NCBI GenBank assembly: GCA_950097015.1
Contig: CATNEN010000030.1
Location: 1,349,001 to 1,413,000, forward strand
Length of the DNA: 64,000 nt
Direction: 5' to 3'
Source: Macrostomum hystrix
Taxonomy: Eukaryota; Platyhelminthes; Macrostomidae
Position numbers and translations under genes: made by a program. The stretch's first letter is position 1. Every line of letters begins with the position of its first letter. This document shows positions 44,501-56,500 of this stretch, piece after piece. The notes under the pieces were generated by a model. That model ran no database searches. It was given only the letters and a program-made list of their open reading frames with translations, and had not been told where the DNA came from.

Positions 44501-47500
44501 CCGAGCAAGACGAAGCGAGGCGAGGAGCGGACGAGGTCGACGCCGTCACGACGCCAGGAGACGGTCGGGTGGGGCGTGCCGCGCACTTCGCAGCCTAGAA
44601 CTTCGTCTTTCGGAGTTCCAGGCGTCAGGACGATGGTCAGGAAACGGTCGGACACGTTTGCTGTTGGCTTCTCTGCGGGCCGGGGACGAAGAATTCAAGT
44701 ATCAGAAATTGTATATGGATTTTGGATTTGAAGGACCGGAAGTGGAACAAGGATGTAGTATTTGAAGGAACGGAAGCGGAACAAGGATGTAGTATTTGAA
44801 GGACCGGAAGTGGAACAAGGATGTAGTATTTGAAGGAACGGAAGCGGAAAAAGGATGTAGTATTTGAAGGACCGGAAGTGGAACAAGGATGTAGTATTTG
44901 AAGGACCGGAAGTGGAACAAGGATGTAGTATTTGATGGACCAGAAGTGGAACAAGGATGTAGGATTTGAAGGATTGGAAGCGGAACAAGGATGTAGGATT
45001 TGATGGACCGGAAGCGGAACAAGGATGTAGGATTTGATGGACCGGAAGTGGAACAAGGATGTAGGATTTGATGGACCGGAAGTGGAACAAGGATGTAGGA
45101 TTTGAAGGACCGAAAGTGAAACAAGGATGTAGTATTTGAAGGACCGGAAGTGGAACAAGGATGTAGTATTTGAAAGACCGGAAGTGGAACAAGGATGTAG
45201 TATTTGATGGACCAGAAGTGGAACAAGGATGTAGGATTTGAAGGATTGGAAGCGGAACAAGGATGTAGGATTTGATGGACCGGAAGCGGAACAAGGATGT
45301 AGGATTTGATGGACCGGAAGTGGAACAAGGATGTAGGATTTGATGAACCGGAAGTGGAACAAGGATGTAGGATTTGAAGGACCGAAAGTGAAACAAGGAT
45401 GTAGGATTTGATGGACCGGAAGCGGAACAAGGATGTAGGATTTGAAGGACCGGAAGTGGAACAAGGATGTAGGATTTGAAGGATCGGAAGTGGAACAAGG
45501 ATGTAGGATTTGAAGGACCGAAAGTGGAACAAGGATGTAGGATTTGATGGATCGGAAGCGGAACAAGGATGTAGGATTTGATGGACCGGAAGTGGAACAA
45601 GGATGTAGGATTTGAAGGATCGGAAGTGGAACAAGGATGTAGGATTTGAAGGACCGAAAGTGGAACAAGGATGTAGGATTTGATGGATCAGAAGCGGAAC
45701 AAGGATGTAGGATTTGATGGACCGGAAGTGGAACAAGGATGTAGGATTTGAAGGACCGGAAGTGGAACAAGGATGTAGTATTTGAAGGACCGGAAGTGGA
45801 ACAAGGATGTAGTATTTGAAGGATCGGAAGTGGAACAAGGATGTAGGATTTGAAGGATTGGAAGTGGAACAAGGATGTAGGATTTGATGGACCAGAAGTG
45901 GAACAAGGATGTAGGATTTGATGGACCAGAAGTGGAACAAGGATGTAGGATTTGAAGGATTGGAAGTGGAACAAGGATGTAGGATTTGATGGACCGGAAG
46001 CGGAACAAGGATGTAGGATTTGATGGACCGGAAGTGGAACAAGGATGTAGGATTTGATGGACCGGAAGTGGAACAAGGATGTAGGATTTGAAGGACCGAA
46101 AGTGAAACAAGGATGTAGTATTTGAAGGACCGGAAGTGGAACAAGGATGTAGTATTTGAAAGACCGGAAGTGGAACAAGGATGTAGTATTTGATGGACCA
46201 GAAGTGGAACAAGGATGTAGGATTTGAAGGATTGGAAGCGGAACAAGGATGTAGGATTTGATGGACCGGAAGCGGAACAAGGATGTAGGATTTGATGGAC
46301 CGGAAGTGGAACAAGGATGTAGGATTTGATGAACCGGAAGTGGAACAAGGATGTAGGATTTGAAGGACCGAAAGTGAAACAAGGATGTAGGATTTGATGG
46401 ACCGGAAGCGGAACAAGGATGTAGGATTTGAAGGACCGGAAGTGGAACAAGGATGTAGGATTTGAAGGATTGGAAGTGGAACAAGGATGTAGGATTTGAA
46501 GGACCGAAAGTGGAACAAGGATGTAGGATTTGATGGATCGGAAGCGGAACAAGGATGTAGGATTTGATGGACCGGAAGTGGAACAAGGATGTAGGATTTG
46601 AAGGATCGGAAGTGGAACAAGGATGTAGGATTTGAAGGACCGAAAGTGGAACAAGGATGTAGGATTTGATGGATCAGAAGCGGAACAAGGATGTAGGATT
46701 TGATGGACCGGAAGTGGAACAAGGATGTAGGATTTGATGGACCGGAAGTGGAACAAGGATGTAGTATTTGAAGGACCGGAAGTGGAACAAGGATGTAGTA
46801 TTTGAAGGATCGGAAGTGGAACAAGGATGTAGGATTTGAAGGATTGGAAGTGGAACAAGGATGTAGGATTTGATGGACCGGAAGTGGAACAAGGATGTAG
46901 GATTTGATGGACCAGAAGTGGAACAAGGATGTAGGATTTGAAGGATTGGAAGCGGAACAAGGATGTAGGATTTGATGGACCGGAAGCGGAACAAGGATGT
47001 AGGATTTGATGGACCGGAAGTGGAACAAGGATGTAGGATTTGAAGGACCGGAAGTGGAACAAGGATGTAGGATTTGAAGGACCGAAAGTGGAACAAGGAT
47101 GTAGGATTTGATGGACCGGAAGCGGAACAAGGATGTAGGATTTGATGGACCGGAAGCGGAACAAGGATGTAGGATTTGAAGGACCGGAAGCGGAACAAGG
47201 ATGTAGGATTTGATGGATCGGAAGCGGAACAAGGATGTAGGATTTGAAGGATCGGAAGTGGAACAAGGATGTAGGATTTGAAGGACCGGAAGTGGAACAA
47301 GGATGTAGTATTTGAAGGATCAGAAGCGGAACAAGGATGTAGGATTTGATGGACCGGAAGTGGAACAAGGATGTAGGATTTGATGGACCGGAAGCGGAAC
47401 AAGGATGTAGGATTTGATGGACCGGAAGCGGAACAAGGATGTAGGATTTGATGGATCGGAAGCGGAACAAGGATGTAGGATTTGATGGACCGGAAGTGGA

Positions 47501-50500
47501 ACAAGGATGTAGGATTTGAAGGACCGGAAGTGGAACAAGGATGTAGGATTTGAAGGACCGGAAGTGGAACAAGGATGTAGTATTTGAAGGATCGGAAGTG
47601 GAACAAGGATGTAGGATTTGAAGGATTGGAAGTGGAACAAGGATGTAGGATTTGATGAATCGGAAGTGGAACAAGGATGTAGGATTAGTTAATTAGGGAG
47701 TTTAAAAGAACAACTGTAGAGAGTTGTAAATTGTGCTTTTGCTTAACGCGCTACTTAAAGTAATGTCACAAGGAAACCATAGCTACAACGTTTAATCTAG
47801 TTTTAGGATTGAGTCATGCGCTATTTTTAGAAACAAGTCATGTGACATGAAACCGGAGAACCGGTTCTTGACAGCTGTATTTGCTTGAATTCCAAATATG
47901 GTAAAACAAACAATTATGACTTATCGGGTTCTGCATCTGTATTTACACAATATTCCAAATATGGTAATGTTCACCTGAAAAACCCCCAAAACGCAGCTGA
48001 TCAAACAAGTCTGACCTCACTGTGCAAACATGTATGCCCAATGTAAACACCCGGTAGTAGAACCGGTTTTTTCCCAAAATTTTACTATAAATACAAGCGA
48101 AAATCCGAGCTGAAAATTCAGACTCGGAGTGGTCCACCGGACTTCAAAACACCTTACGAAGAAGAGGACTCATCTCTGAGGGAAAGACAAGTGGCAAGCG
48201 CTTTACTAGACAGAGTTATTTATTGCTAGCAATCGTTGTTGAATTGAACAAGTTTACGAGAAGTACGACGAGAGCCACATATCGTCGATACATTTGAAAA
48301 AGGCCTCCTTGTTTCCTAGGATACATTCCTAGAGGATTATTGATTGATTTGATTTGAGTTATCCGTTATCTTTCGGAGGTAACGAAGAAGACGCCCTTCA
48401 GGAGGACCTATTAGAGAGACACAAGAGAGATTTCAATTGTTCACTAGGGCGCACGTTTCTATTGTGAATTCCGAGCTCGAGGAAACCGACAAGTAATCTG
48501 ATTCGCTCTCGTCATTTATTGGCCAACAGACAAACTCAAGCAGCTGCCAAGAAGACAAAGAAGACAAGACTACAAAGACTCAAGAAACACAGACTCGAAA
48601 CCTCACGGTCGACCAGAACAAGGATAATAAGAACCGCCGGCTTTCGAAGACCAGAAGACTACAAACTACTCAAGGAACAAGAAGCAATTGCAGTAAGTCT
48701 CACGTGACTGTTATAAATTCCTAGGCAATTGTTCCCCATTGTCTAGAAGTGGGAGTTTCGTGTGTCTGATCAACACGCAAAACTCTTCACAACAGGCAGG
48801 CTGAGGGGGTGAGTGGATCAGCGGCTAATGTCGCTGCTTCACTTGCCAATGGTCGCTGGTTCGTTCCTCCCTCCAAGTCACGATTATTTCGGAGCTTAGT
48901 TGAAGGTTTGCGAAGTAGTGACTTGCGGTGATGCACCTTATTCTGTGCAACCATAGCTAATTTTAAATAGCTTAACCTTAAATAGCTGCCTTCTGCTCTG
49001 TGCGTGTGCGGGTCTGGGGTGAGAGGCACTCCGACTGCCGCCTAGTTCGCCGGCTTGGGGGCAAGCCGTTTCTGCGCTTGTGCGTCAAGTGCCCCAGGCC
49101 CCCTGCAATTAAGTAAAAAAAGCGGGCTGTCTCACCCAGGATCTCCAGAACGCGCAGCTGAGTGTCGGATCCGGCATCGTTCTTTGCTACGCACAGAAAA
49201 TTGCCGGAATCGCCGATTCTGTAAAAAATGCAATACAGCTCGTAACAGAGTAACTAGTAACTACCAAGGGGGGCGTAAATATCCCGCAGAAAATTTTCCG
49301 CCTTTGAATGTAGCACACGAAACTCAAAAACACAGCACAAACTTTTGTTGCAATTTTGTTCTGACACAAAAAATCAACTCGCCAACCATCGAGATATTCA
49401 ACAGCTGAGGAAGTACGTCTAATTTCTTCGAATTAGCACTGCGCCCGTCACCCGACTTTACCTGCTTCACCTCCAACTTCGAGGGTCACTGACCTTCGTC
49501 TCAAACCCGAATCACTCAAACCCGAATCACTCAAACCCGAATCACTCAAACCCAAATTACTCGAACCCGAATCACTCAAACCCGAATCACTCAAACCCGA
49601 ATCACTCAAACCCGAATCACTCAAACCCGAATCACTCAAACCCGAATCACTCAAACCCGAATCACTCAAACCCGAATTACTTAAACCCGAATCACTCAAA
49701 CCCGAATTACTCAAACCCAAATCACTCAAACCCGAATTACTCAAACCCAAATTACTCAAACCCGAATCACTCAAACCCGAATTACTCAATCCCAAATCAC
49801 TCAAACCCGAATTACTCAAACCCAAATTACTCAAACCCGCATTACTCGAACCCGAGTCACTCAAACTGAGTATGAATCTAAAAGTGCTTACCTCGCATAA
49901 GGTATTTGCAGATTTCCCGTATCTAGAGTCCTATAAAACGGGTCATTTCTAGGAATCTCTGAGCCATTCTTCTGCCAGGTGACCAGAGGTGCCGGATCGC
50001 CCGTGGCCTGACACTCCAGCGTCACATCCTCGCCGACCAGGGCCTGCCTGATCAGGTTTGAGACTTCTCGAATCTTTGGCTCGACTGTGAGAGTTGAAAA
50101 TTAGGAAAGCAAGCTGCTGGATAAGCTTAGTGGATCAAGCAAACGGAATTCCACAGGGCTGAGGACTCACCCATGATCTTAAGCTGGTACTGGGCGAACG
50201 CCATACCTGCTGGGTTTGTGGCTTCGCATGTGTACAATCCGGCGTGTGAGGCCTCCAAATTAGTGATCAGAAGGCGCTGTCGCTCAAGGTTAAATCGATA
50301 GTCTGAGGCGATGATTAATTGATTACGTGATTGAAATGTTTCTGCTTAGAAATGCGTTTTTTCTGAACTTTTTAATATAAAAATTAAAATGTAATAAATA
50401 ATTCGATTTAAAAAATCGTCGATTTGATAATTTGTCGGGAGGGTGAGTGGCAAAGCATTTAAAAGCGGTTTCCACTCGCACCAAGGTCCCTGTGCTCGAT

Positions 50501-53500
50501 TCCGCGGCGAGGCCACATTCATTTGTAGTCGTTAAGTCGTGCAATTTAAGTCATTGAGGGCCAACCTCCAAGGCGCAGTGAGTGTACACTGCCTGACGAT
50601 GACGTGTGAGCGTATGCCTGGGTACAGTATCTGTGTGTGCTCAGGAGTCAGTGGAATGGGCAGAATTGCCTCCTCGCTGGCTGCGGGTCTAGTGTCACCA
50701 AGTAATGTACAATTGCCCGCTGCCCCCTTGCAATTAATTTTTTCGTTTTTTAGGAATTCGTCTATTCCTAAATTTACTAATTAAAAAATTCTTGATAGAT
50801 TTAGAAGTGACCAGTCTGAAAACTCATTCAAAATAAAACTAAATCACTTAGCATTCGCAGAATGAGTTCCGCACTCACTTGAGCTCTCCTGAATCGGTTC
50901 CGTTCCCTTCTTCCAGCCAATCACTGGCCTGGGATCGCCTGTGACTGAGCAGTCAAGCTCAATCTGATAGTTCAGCTTGGCTTGTAAAATCTGGTAAGGC
51001 CGGGCGTTGATTCTAGGCTTGACTGGAAAATTTTTAAAAAAAGTAAATTTATGACAGAAATGAAAAAAATGGATAGTTTTAGCTCTTGGAGGGTCATAGT
51101 ATATTGAAAAGGGTCACTCTTGAAGGGTCACTCTTGAAGGGTCACTCTTGAAGGTTCACTCTTGAAGGGTCACTCTTGAAGGGTCGCTGTTTAATGGTCA
51201 CTATTGAAGGGTCACTCTTGAAGGACTAGGATCGAAGTGAACATACAAAATACGACTCACTCTGCACAACCACCTCGATCCTGATCATGTCCTGGCCGAT
51301 GTTGTTCCTGACCTCGCATGTGTACACACCGGCGTCGGAATCGTTGGCCCGGCCAATCAACAGGCTCTCAGGTCTCACCTGGACTCGGCCGTCCGAGGCC
51401 ACCTGCCGACCGTCCTTCTTCCACACGGCGATGGGAGCCGGGCTGGCTTCGTAGTCGCACAGCAGACGCAGGTCTTCGCCTTCGATGGCCCGAATGAGTT
51501 CTGGCTGGCGACGAATGCTCGGCTTCATCACCACCTGGAAGGCGAGCAGTGGGCTGTTAAGTCTAGAGTTAAAATCCACCAGCTAGTCCTTGATTCTAAA
51601 TAATTCTCAGTCTAATCCCCTGATCCTTCAATGACCCACCTGTTTCCTTAGCCTTCAATGACCCACCTGTCCTCTGATCCATCAATGACTCACCTGTCCT
51701 CTGATCCATCAATGACTCACCTGTCCTCTGATCCTTCAATGACCCACCTGTCCTCTGATCCATCAATGACTCACCTGTCCTCTGATCCTTCAATGACCCA
51801 CCTGTCATCTGATCCTTCAATGACCCACCTGTCCTCTGATCCATCAATGACTCACCTGTCCTCTGATCCATCAATGACTCACCTGTCCTCTGATCCTTCA
51901 ATGACCCACCTGTCCTCTGATCCATCAATGACTCACCTGTCCTCTGATCCTTCAATGACCCACCTGTCATCTGATCCTTCAATGACCCACCTGTCATCTG
52001 ATCCTTCAATGACCCACCTGTCATCTGATCCTTCAATGACCCACCTGTTTCCTGAACCTTCAATGACCCACCTGTTTCCTGAACCTTCAATGACCCACCT
52101 GTCCTCTGATCCATCAATGACTCACCTGTCCTCTGATCCTTCAATGACCCACGTGTTTCCTGATCCTTCAATGACCCACCTGTCATCTGATCCAGGTGGG
52201 AATCTGGAGATGACCCACCTGTCCTCTGATCCATCAATGACTCACCTGTCCTATGATCCTTAAATGACCCACATCTTCCCTGATCCTTCAATAACCCACC
52301 TGTCCTCTGATCCTTAAATGACCCACCTGTCCCCTGAACCTTCAATGACCCACCTGTTCCTTGATTCTAAAATGATCCAGTTTTTCTGTAGTGATCCACA
52401 GGAGTAAAATGATCCAATGAATATTATTCAGTGAGCCCACCTGCAGATCGTAAGTCTTTGTCACTTCTCCGGCGCTATTGGCAGCCTCGCAGGTGAACGT
52501 CGATGCGTCGTCCAGGGCGACACGTCGAATGCGAATGCGTCGGCCGTCCTCAAGAAACTGGTAGCGCGGATCGTCCATGCTCAGCCGGACGCCGTTCTTA
52601 ATCCAGGTGATGCGAGGCTCCGGGTTGCCCTGTCGTATGGATTGGATGGCTCAATGCTAGCACTGCTAGTGGTTGCCGAAAATTGCTCTGAATTAACCAA
52701 TGATGTTTGGGTGGCGTCGGAGTTGGCCGGGTGTGAGTTGGCTGGGTTTGGGTTTGGCCGGGGGAGGCGGTTGGCAGGGGTGGGGCTTGGCAGGGGTAAG
52801 GGTTGGCAGGGGTAGGGGTTTGCAGGGGTGGGGGTTTGCAGGGTTGGGGGTTAGCAGGGGTGGGGCTTGGCAGGGGTGGGGCTTGGCAGGGGTAGGGGTT
52901 GGCAGGGGTGGGGGTTTGCAGGGGCGGGGGTTAGGAGGGGTGGGGGTTGGCAGGGATGGGGGTTGGCAGGGGTATGAAAAGGCGACGGTTCGAGGTGTCT
53001 GGGGTGGGGTTTGATTGGAGTTTGGTTGGCTGGAGTGGGGGTTGACTGGGGTGGGTTGGCTGGTGTTGGGCTAGATTGGGGGAGTGGGTTGGCTAGTGTA
53101 ATATTCTTGCTTGATTATACGCTCGTAGCTAAGGCTAAATTAAAGGATGTTGTAAAATGGTATGTTTAGGCAGTCAGGGGTTGAGGTTAGCCGGTAAGGG
53201 TTTCCGATCCTAATTACCCACCTGGGCCGGACAAGCCAACTCCGCGGCGTCGTTCAGCCGATGCAATTTAGTCTCCGGGCCGCTAATAAAATCGCGCGGG
53301 AATCGCGGCGCCACCTGCACCGTCACCTGGTACAGCTTGGAGGCCAGGCCAGCCTCGTTCATCAGGCGGCACTCGTATGAACCGCTCTCGTCTCTAGTTG
53401 GCGAGATGATCATTAGGGTCTGGCCGTAGTCAGTGACGCGATAGATTTCACTGGTGGCAGGAATGGGCTGGTCATCTTTGAACCACTGCACCACGGGCCT

Positions 53501-56500
53501 GGATGATTGGAAGCGCGGTTGCATTTTGATTAGGGATACCTTCGATCGTTCATCGACTGAACAAAGCATCAAAGCATCAGTTAGGCGGTTTATCAAAGGA
53601 TCAGTTAGGCGGTTTATCAAAGGATCAGTTAGGCGGTCTATCAAAGGATCAGTTAGGCGGTTTATCAAAGGATCAGTTAGGCGGTTTATCAAAGGATCAG
53701 TTAGACGGTTTATCAAAGGATCAGTTAGGCGGTCTATCAAAGGATCAGTTAGGCGGTTTATCAAAGGATCAGTTAGGCGGTTTATCAAAGGATCAGTTAG
53801 GCGGTCTATCAAAGCATCAGTTAGGCGGTCCAGGACAGACTTACCTTGAACTTCCCGTAGGTGTACACCTGAGCCGTGTGAACTCATGCTCACGCACAGT
53901 GATTCGCACATGTGCGGAGCCCTCTCGCAGGCCGGGCGGCGCGATGACGACCAGTTTGAAGTAGCGCGACACTCTTGCGGCCGCGTTGTGCGCAGCGCAG
54001 GTGTAATTATCGGCGTGAGCCTCTCCGACGCTGGAGAAGACCAGGCGGCTGTCGCCGTCGGCCAGTGTCGGATTGGCTGACGCGCCGGTGGCGCTGATGA
54101 TGCCGCCGCTGTTGCGAGTCCACAGATACCTCGGCTCCGGTATGCCGACGGCCAGGCAGTCTAATGTGAGTGATGAGTTTTCAATAACGCGATTTAGGAC
54201 ATAAGGCCCGGTGGCCGTGTCAACGAACGTCGGCGGCACCATGATTGTCAGGTTGAAGCTGCGATGGATGCGACCGTATCGATTCTCAGCTGAGCAGCTG
54301 TACTCGGCTGTATCCGACACCTCTGAGCGAAGAATTGTAACTCTCTGGCCATTGTTCTCTATGCGGACGCGATCGGTTTCATTCTGTGGATTAAAATAAT
54401 AGGGATTGCGGCTAATAAAATTATCTAGAGATTTGCGGCTAATAAAATTATCTGTAGATTGGCGGCTAATCAAAGGATCTGGAGATTGACGGCTATTCAA
54501 AGGATCTGGAGATTGGCTATAAAATAATCAAAGGATCTGGAGATTGGCGGCTAATCAAAGGATCCGGAGATTGGCGGCGTATCAAATGATCTGGAGATTG
54601 GCGGCTAATCAAAGGATCCGGAGATTGGCGGCGTATCAAATGATCTGGAGATTGGCGGCTAATCAAAGGATCCGGAGATTGGCGGCGTATCAAAGGATCC
54701 GGAGATTGGCGGCGTATCAAAGGATCTGGAGATTGGCGGCTAATCAAAGGATCTGGAGATTGGCGGCTAATCAAAGGATCCGGAGATTGGCGGCTAATCA
54801 AAGGATCCGGAGATTGGCGGCGTATCAAAGGATCTGGAGATTGGCGGCTAATCAAAGGATCTGGAGATTGGCGGCTAATCAAAGGATCCGGAGATTGGCG
54901 GCTAATCAAAGGATCCGGAGATTGGCGGCGTATCAAATGATCTGGAGATTGGCGGCTAATCAAAGGATCTGGAGATTGGCGGCTAATCAAAGGATCTGGA
55001 GATTGGCTATAAAATAATCAATGGATCACAGGCTGGTGAGTCTCACAAGAGGTAGGCGATTCCGCTGCCAGGTGATGTTGATTGGCGGGGTTCCCCTGAC
55101 GGGGCACTCGACCACCGCCGGCTTATCCACTCGGCCGCGCATGTCGTAAACCAGGTTGGCCTCGTCAATGCTGGGCGCCTCGACCACCGTCAGCCTGACC
55201 TCAGCGGAGTCTCGTCCGGCTTCGTTGACCGCCTCGCACCGGTAGACACCCTGCGACTCCGGATCGACGCTAACAATCTCCAGCTCTTGGTTCTGGCGTC
55301 GGCTAACCAGCCGGCGGTTGTCCAGCGTCAGTGGTGCACCGTCCTTGAACCATGCGATGCTGGGCTGCGGAGTGCCGCTGACGCTGCACCGGATCACGAC
55401 GCCGCGATTGCGCAACACCTGCCGGGCCAGGTCGCCGAGCGCGGCCCGATCGATTTGGGGCGGATCAGCGATGATCAGCGTGGTTTTGCTGGTCACCTGA
55501 CCTATTCGATTAGCGGCGCTGCACAGGTAGAGCCCGGCGTCGCTGACAGTCAGGCCGCTGATTGTGAGAATTTTTCTGTCCTCGGATAGGACGGCGCGCG
55601 GATCGGCTCCGGGCGTCAGCTCGGCGCCGTTCAGTCGCCAGCCGATGACGGCCTTTGGGTAGCCGTCGATGACGTCGCAGAATAGGCTCACCCGCTCGCC
55701 GGTCCGCTTGCTGATGCTGCGCTCCGCACTGCTCGGATCGCGCAGCTTCGGCTCCATCAGGATGGCCACTTCAACCTGGGATGGATCGCGTTGGGTAGCT
55801 AGATTTATTTGGGGCGCAGCCGCGAAGAGAAGGCTTGTGAGCTAGAAATCTAGGAAACTAGCTAGAAATCTAGGAAACTAGCTAGAAATCTAGGAAACTA
55901 GCTAGAAATCTAGGAAACTAGCTAGCTCAACTTCTAAACACGACAACCCACTGCTCAACTGCTCAACCCTACTCACAGACTCTCGCGCGCTGCCAACCGA
56001 GTTGCTGGCCTCGCAAGCGTAGGTGCCCTGGTCCTCGGCCTCGGCCCGGTGCAGCTGAAGCCGCCGATTGGCATCGTACAGGCCGTACCGACTGTTCCGC
56101 GGCGGAAGCTCTCGCCCGTTCTTCAGCCAACGAATAGTGGGCCTGGGCACGCCTGCCGCGCTACAGTAGAAAGTCAAGCTGTTGCCCGGGTAATGAGAAT
56201 AGGTCTCATTCTGCGGCACGTTGGGCGTGAAGATTTCAATCACCGGAGCGCTGTGAACAACGACATCGATGAAGATGCTGTCCGTGCCGGCTTTGTTCTT
56301 CACCACGCAACGGTACCGACCGGAGTCCCCCTCGCTAACTTGGGATATTTTCAGCGATTTACTCTGCGGTTCGTTTGGGATGGCTTGATGTTGGATAAAG
56401 CACTTAAATGTGCACAGCTGTGAGAGATACAATTCAGACTACTGACAACAGTAGATAAAGCAAAGACTTGGCTGCAAAACTCTCACATAACACTAAAAAG

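Noticed and set aside
44702-47674. A 990-codon minus-strand open frame and several overlapping long frames.
   Set aside because: They are products of a 34-bp tandem array with no stop in any minus-strand phase. The array lies within a hemicentin intron whose flanking exons splice in phase.
51658-52263. A 201-codon plus-strand frame (MTHLSSDPS repeats) and a 249-codon minus-strand frame.
   Set aside because: Both are read through a 27-bp array whose length is a multiple of three. No start context, domain or splice support.
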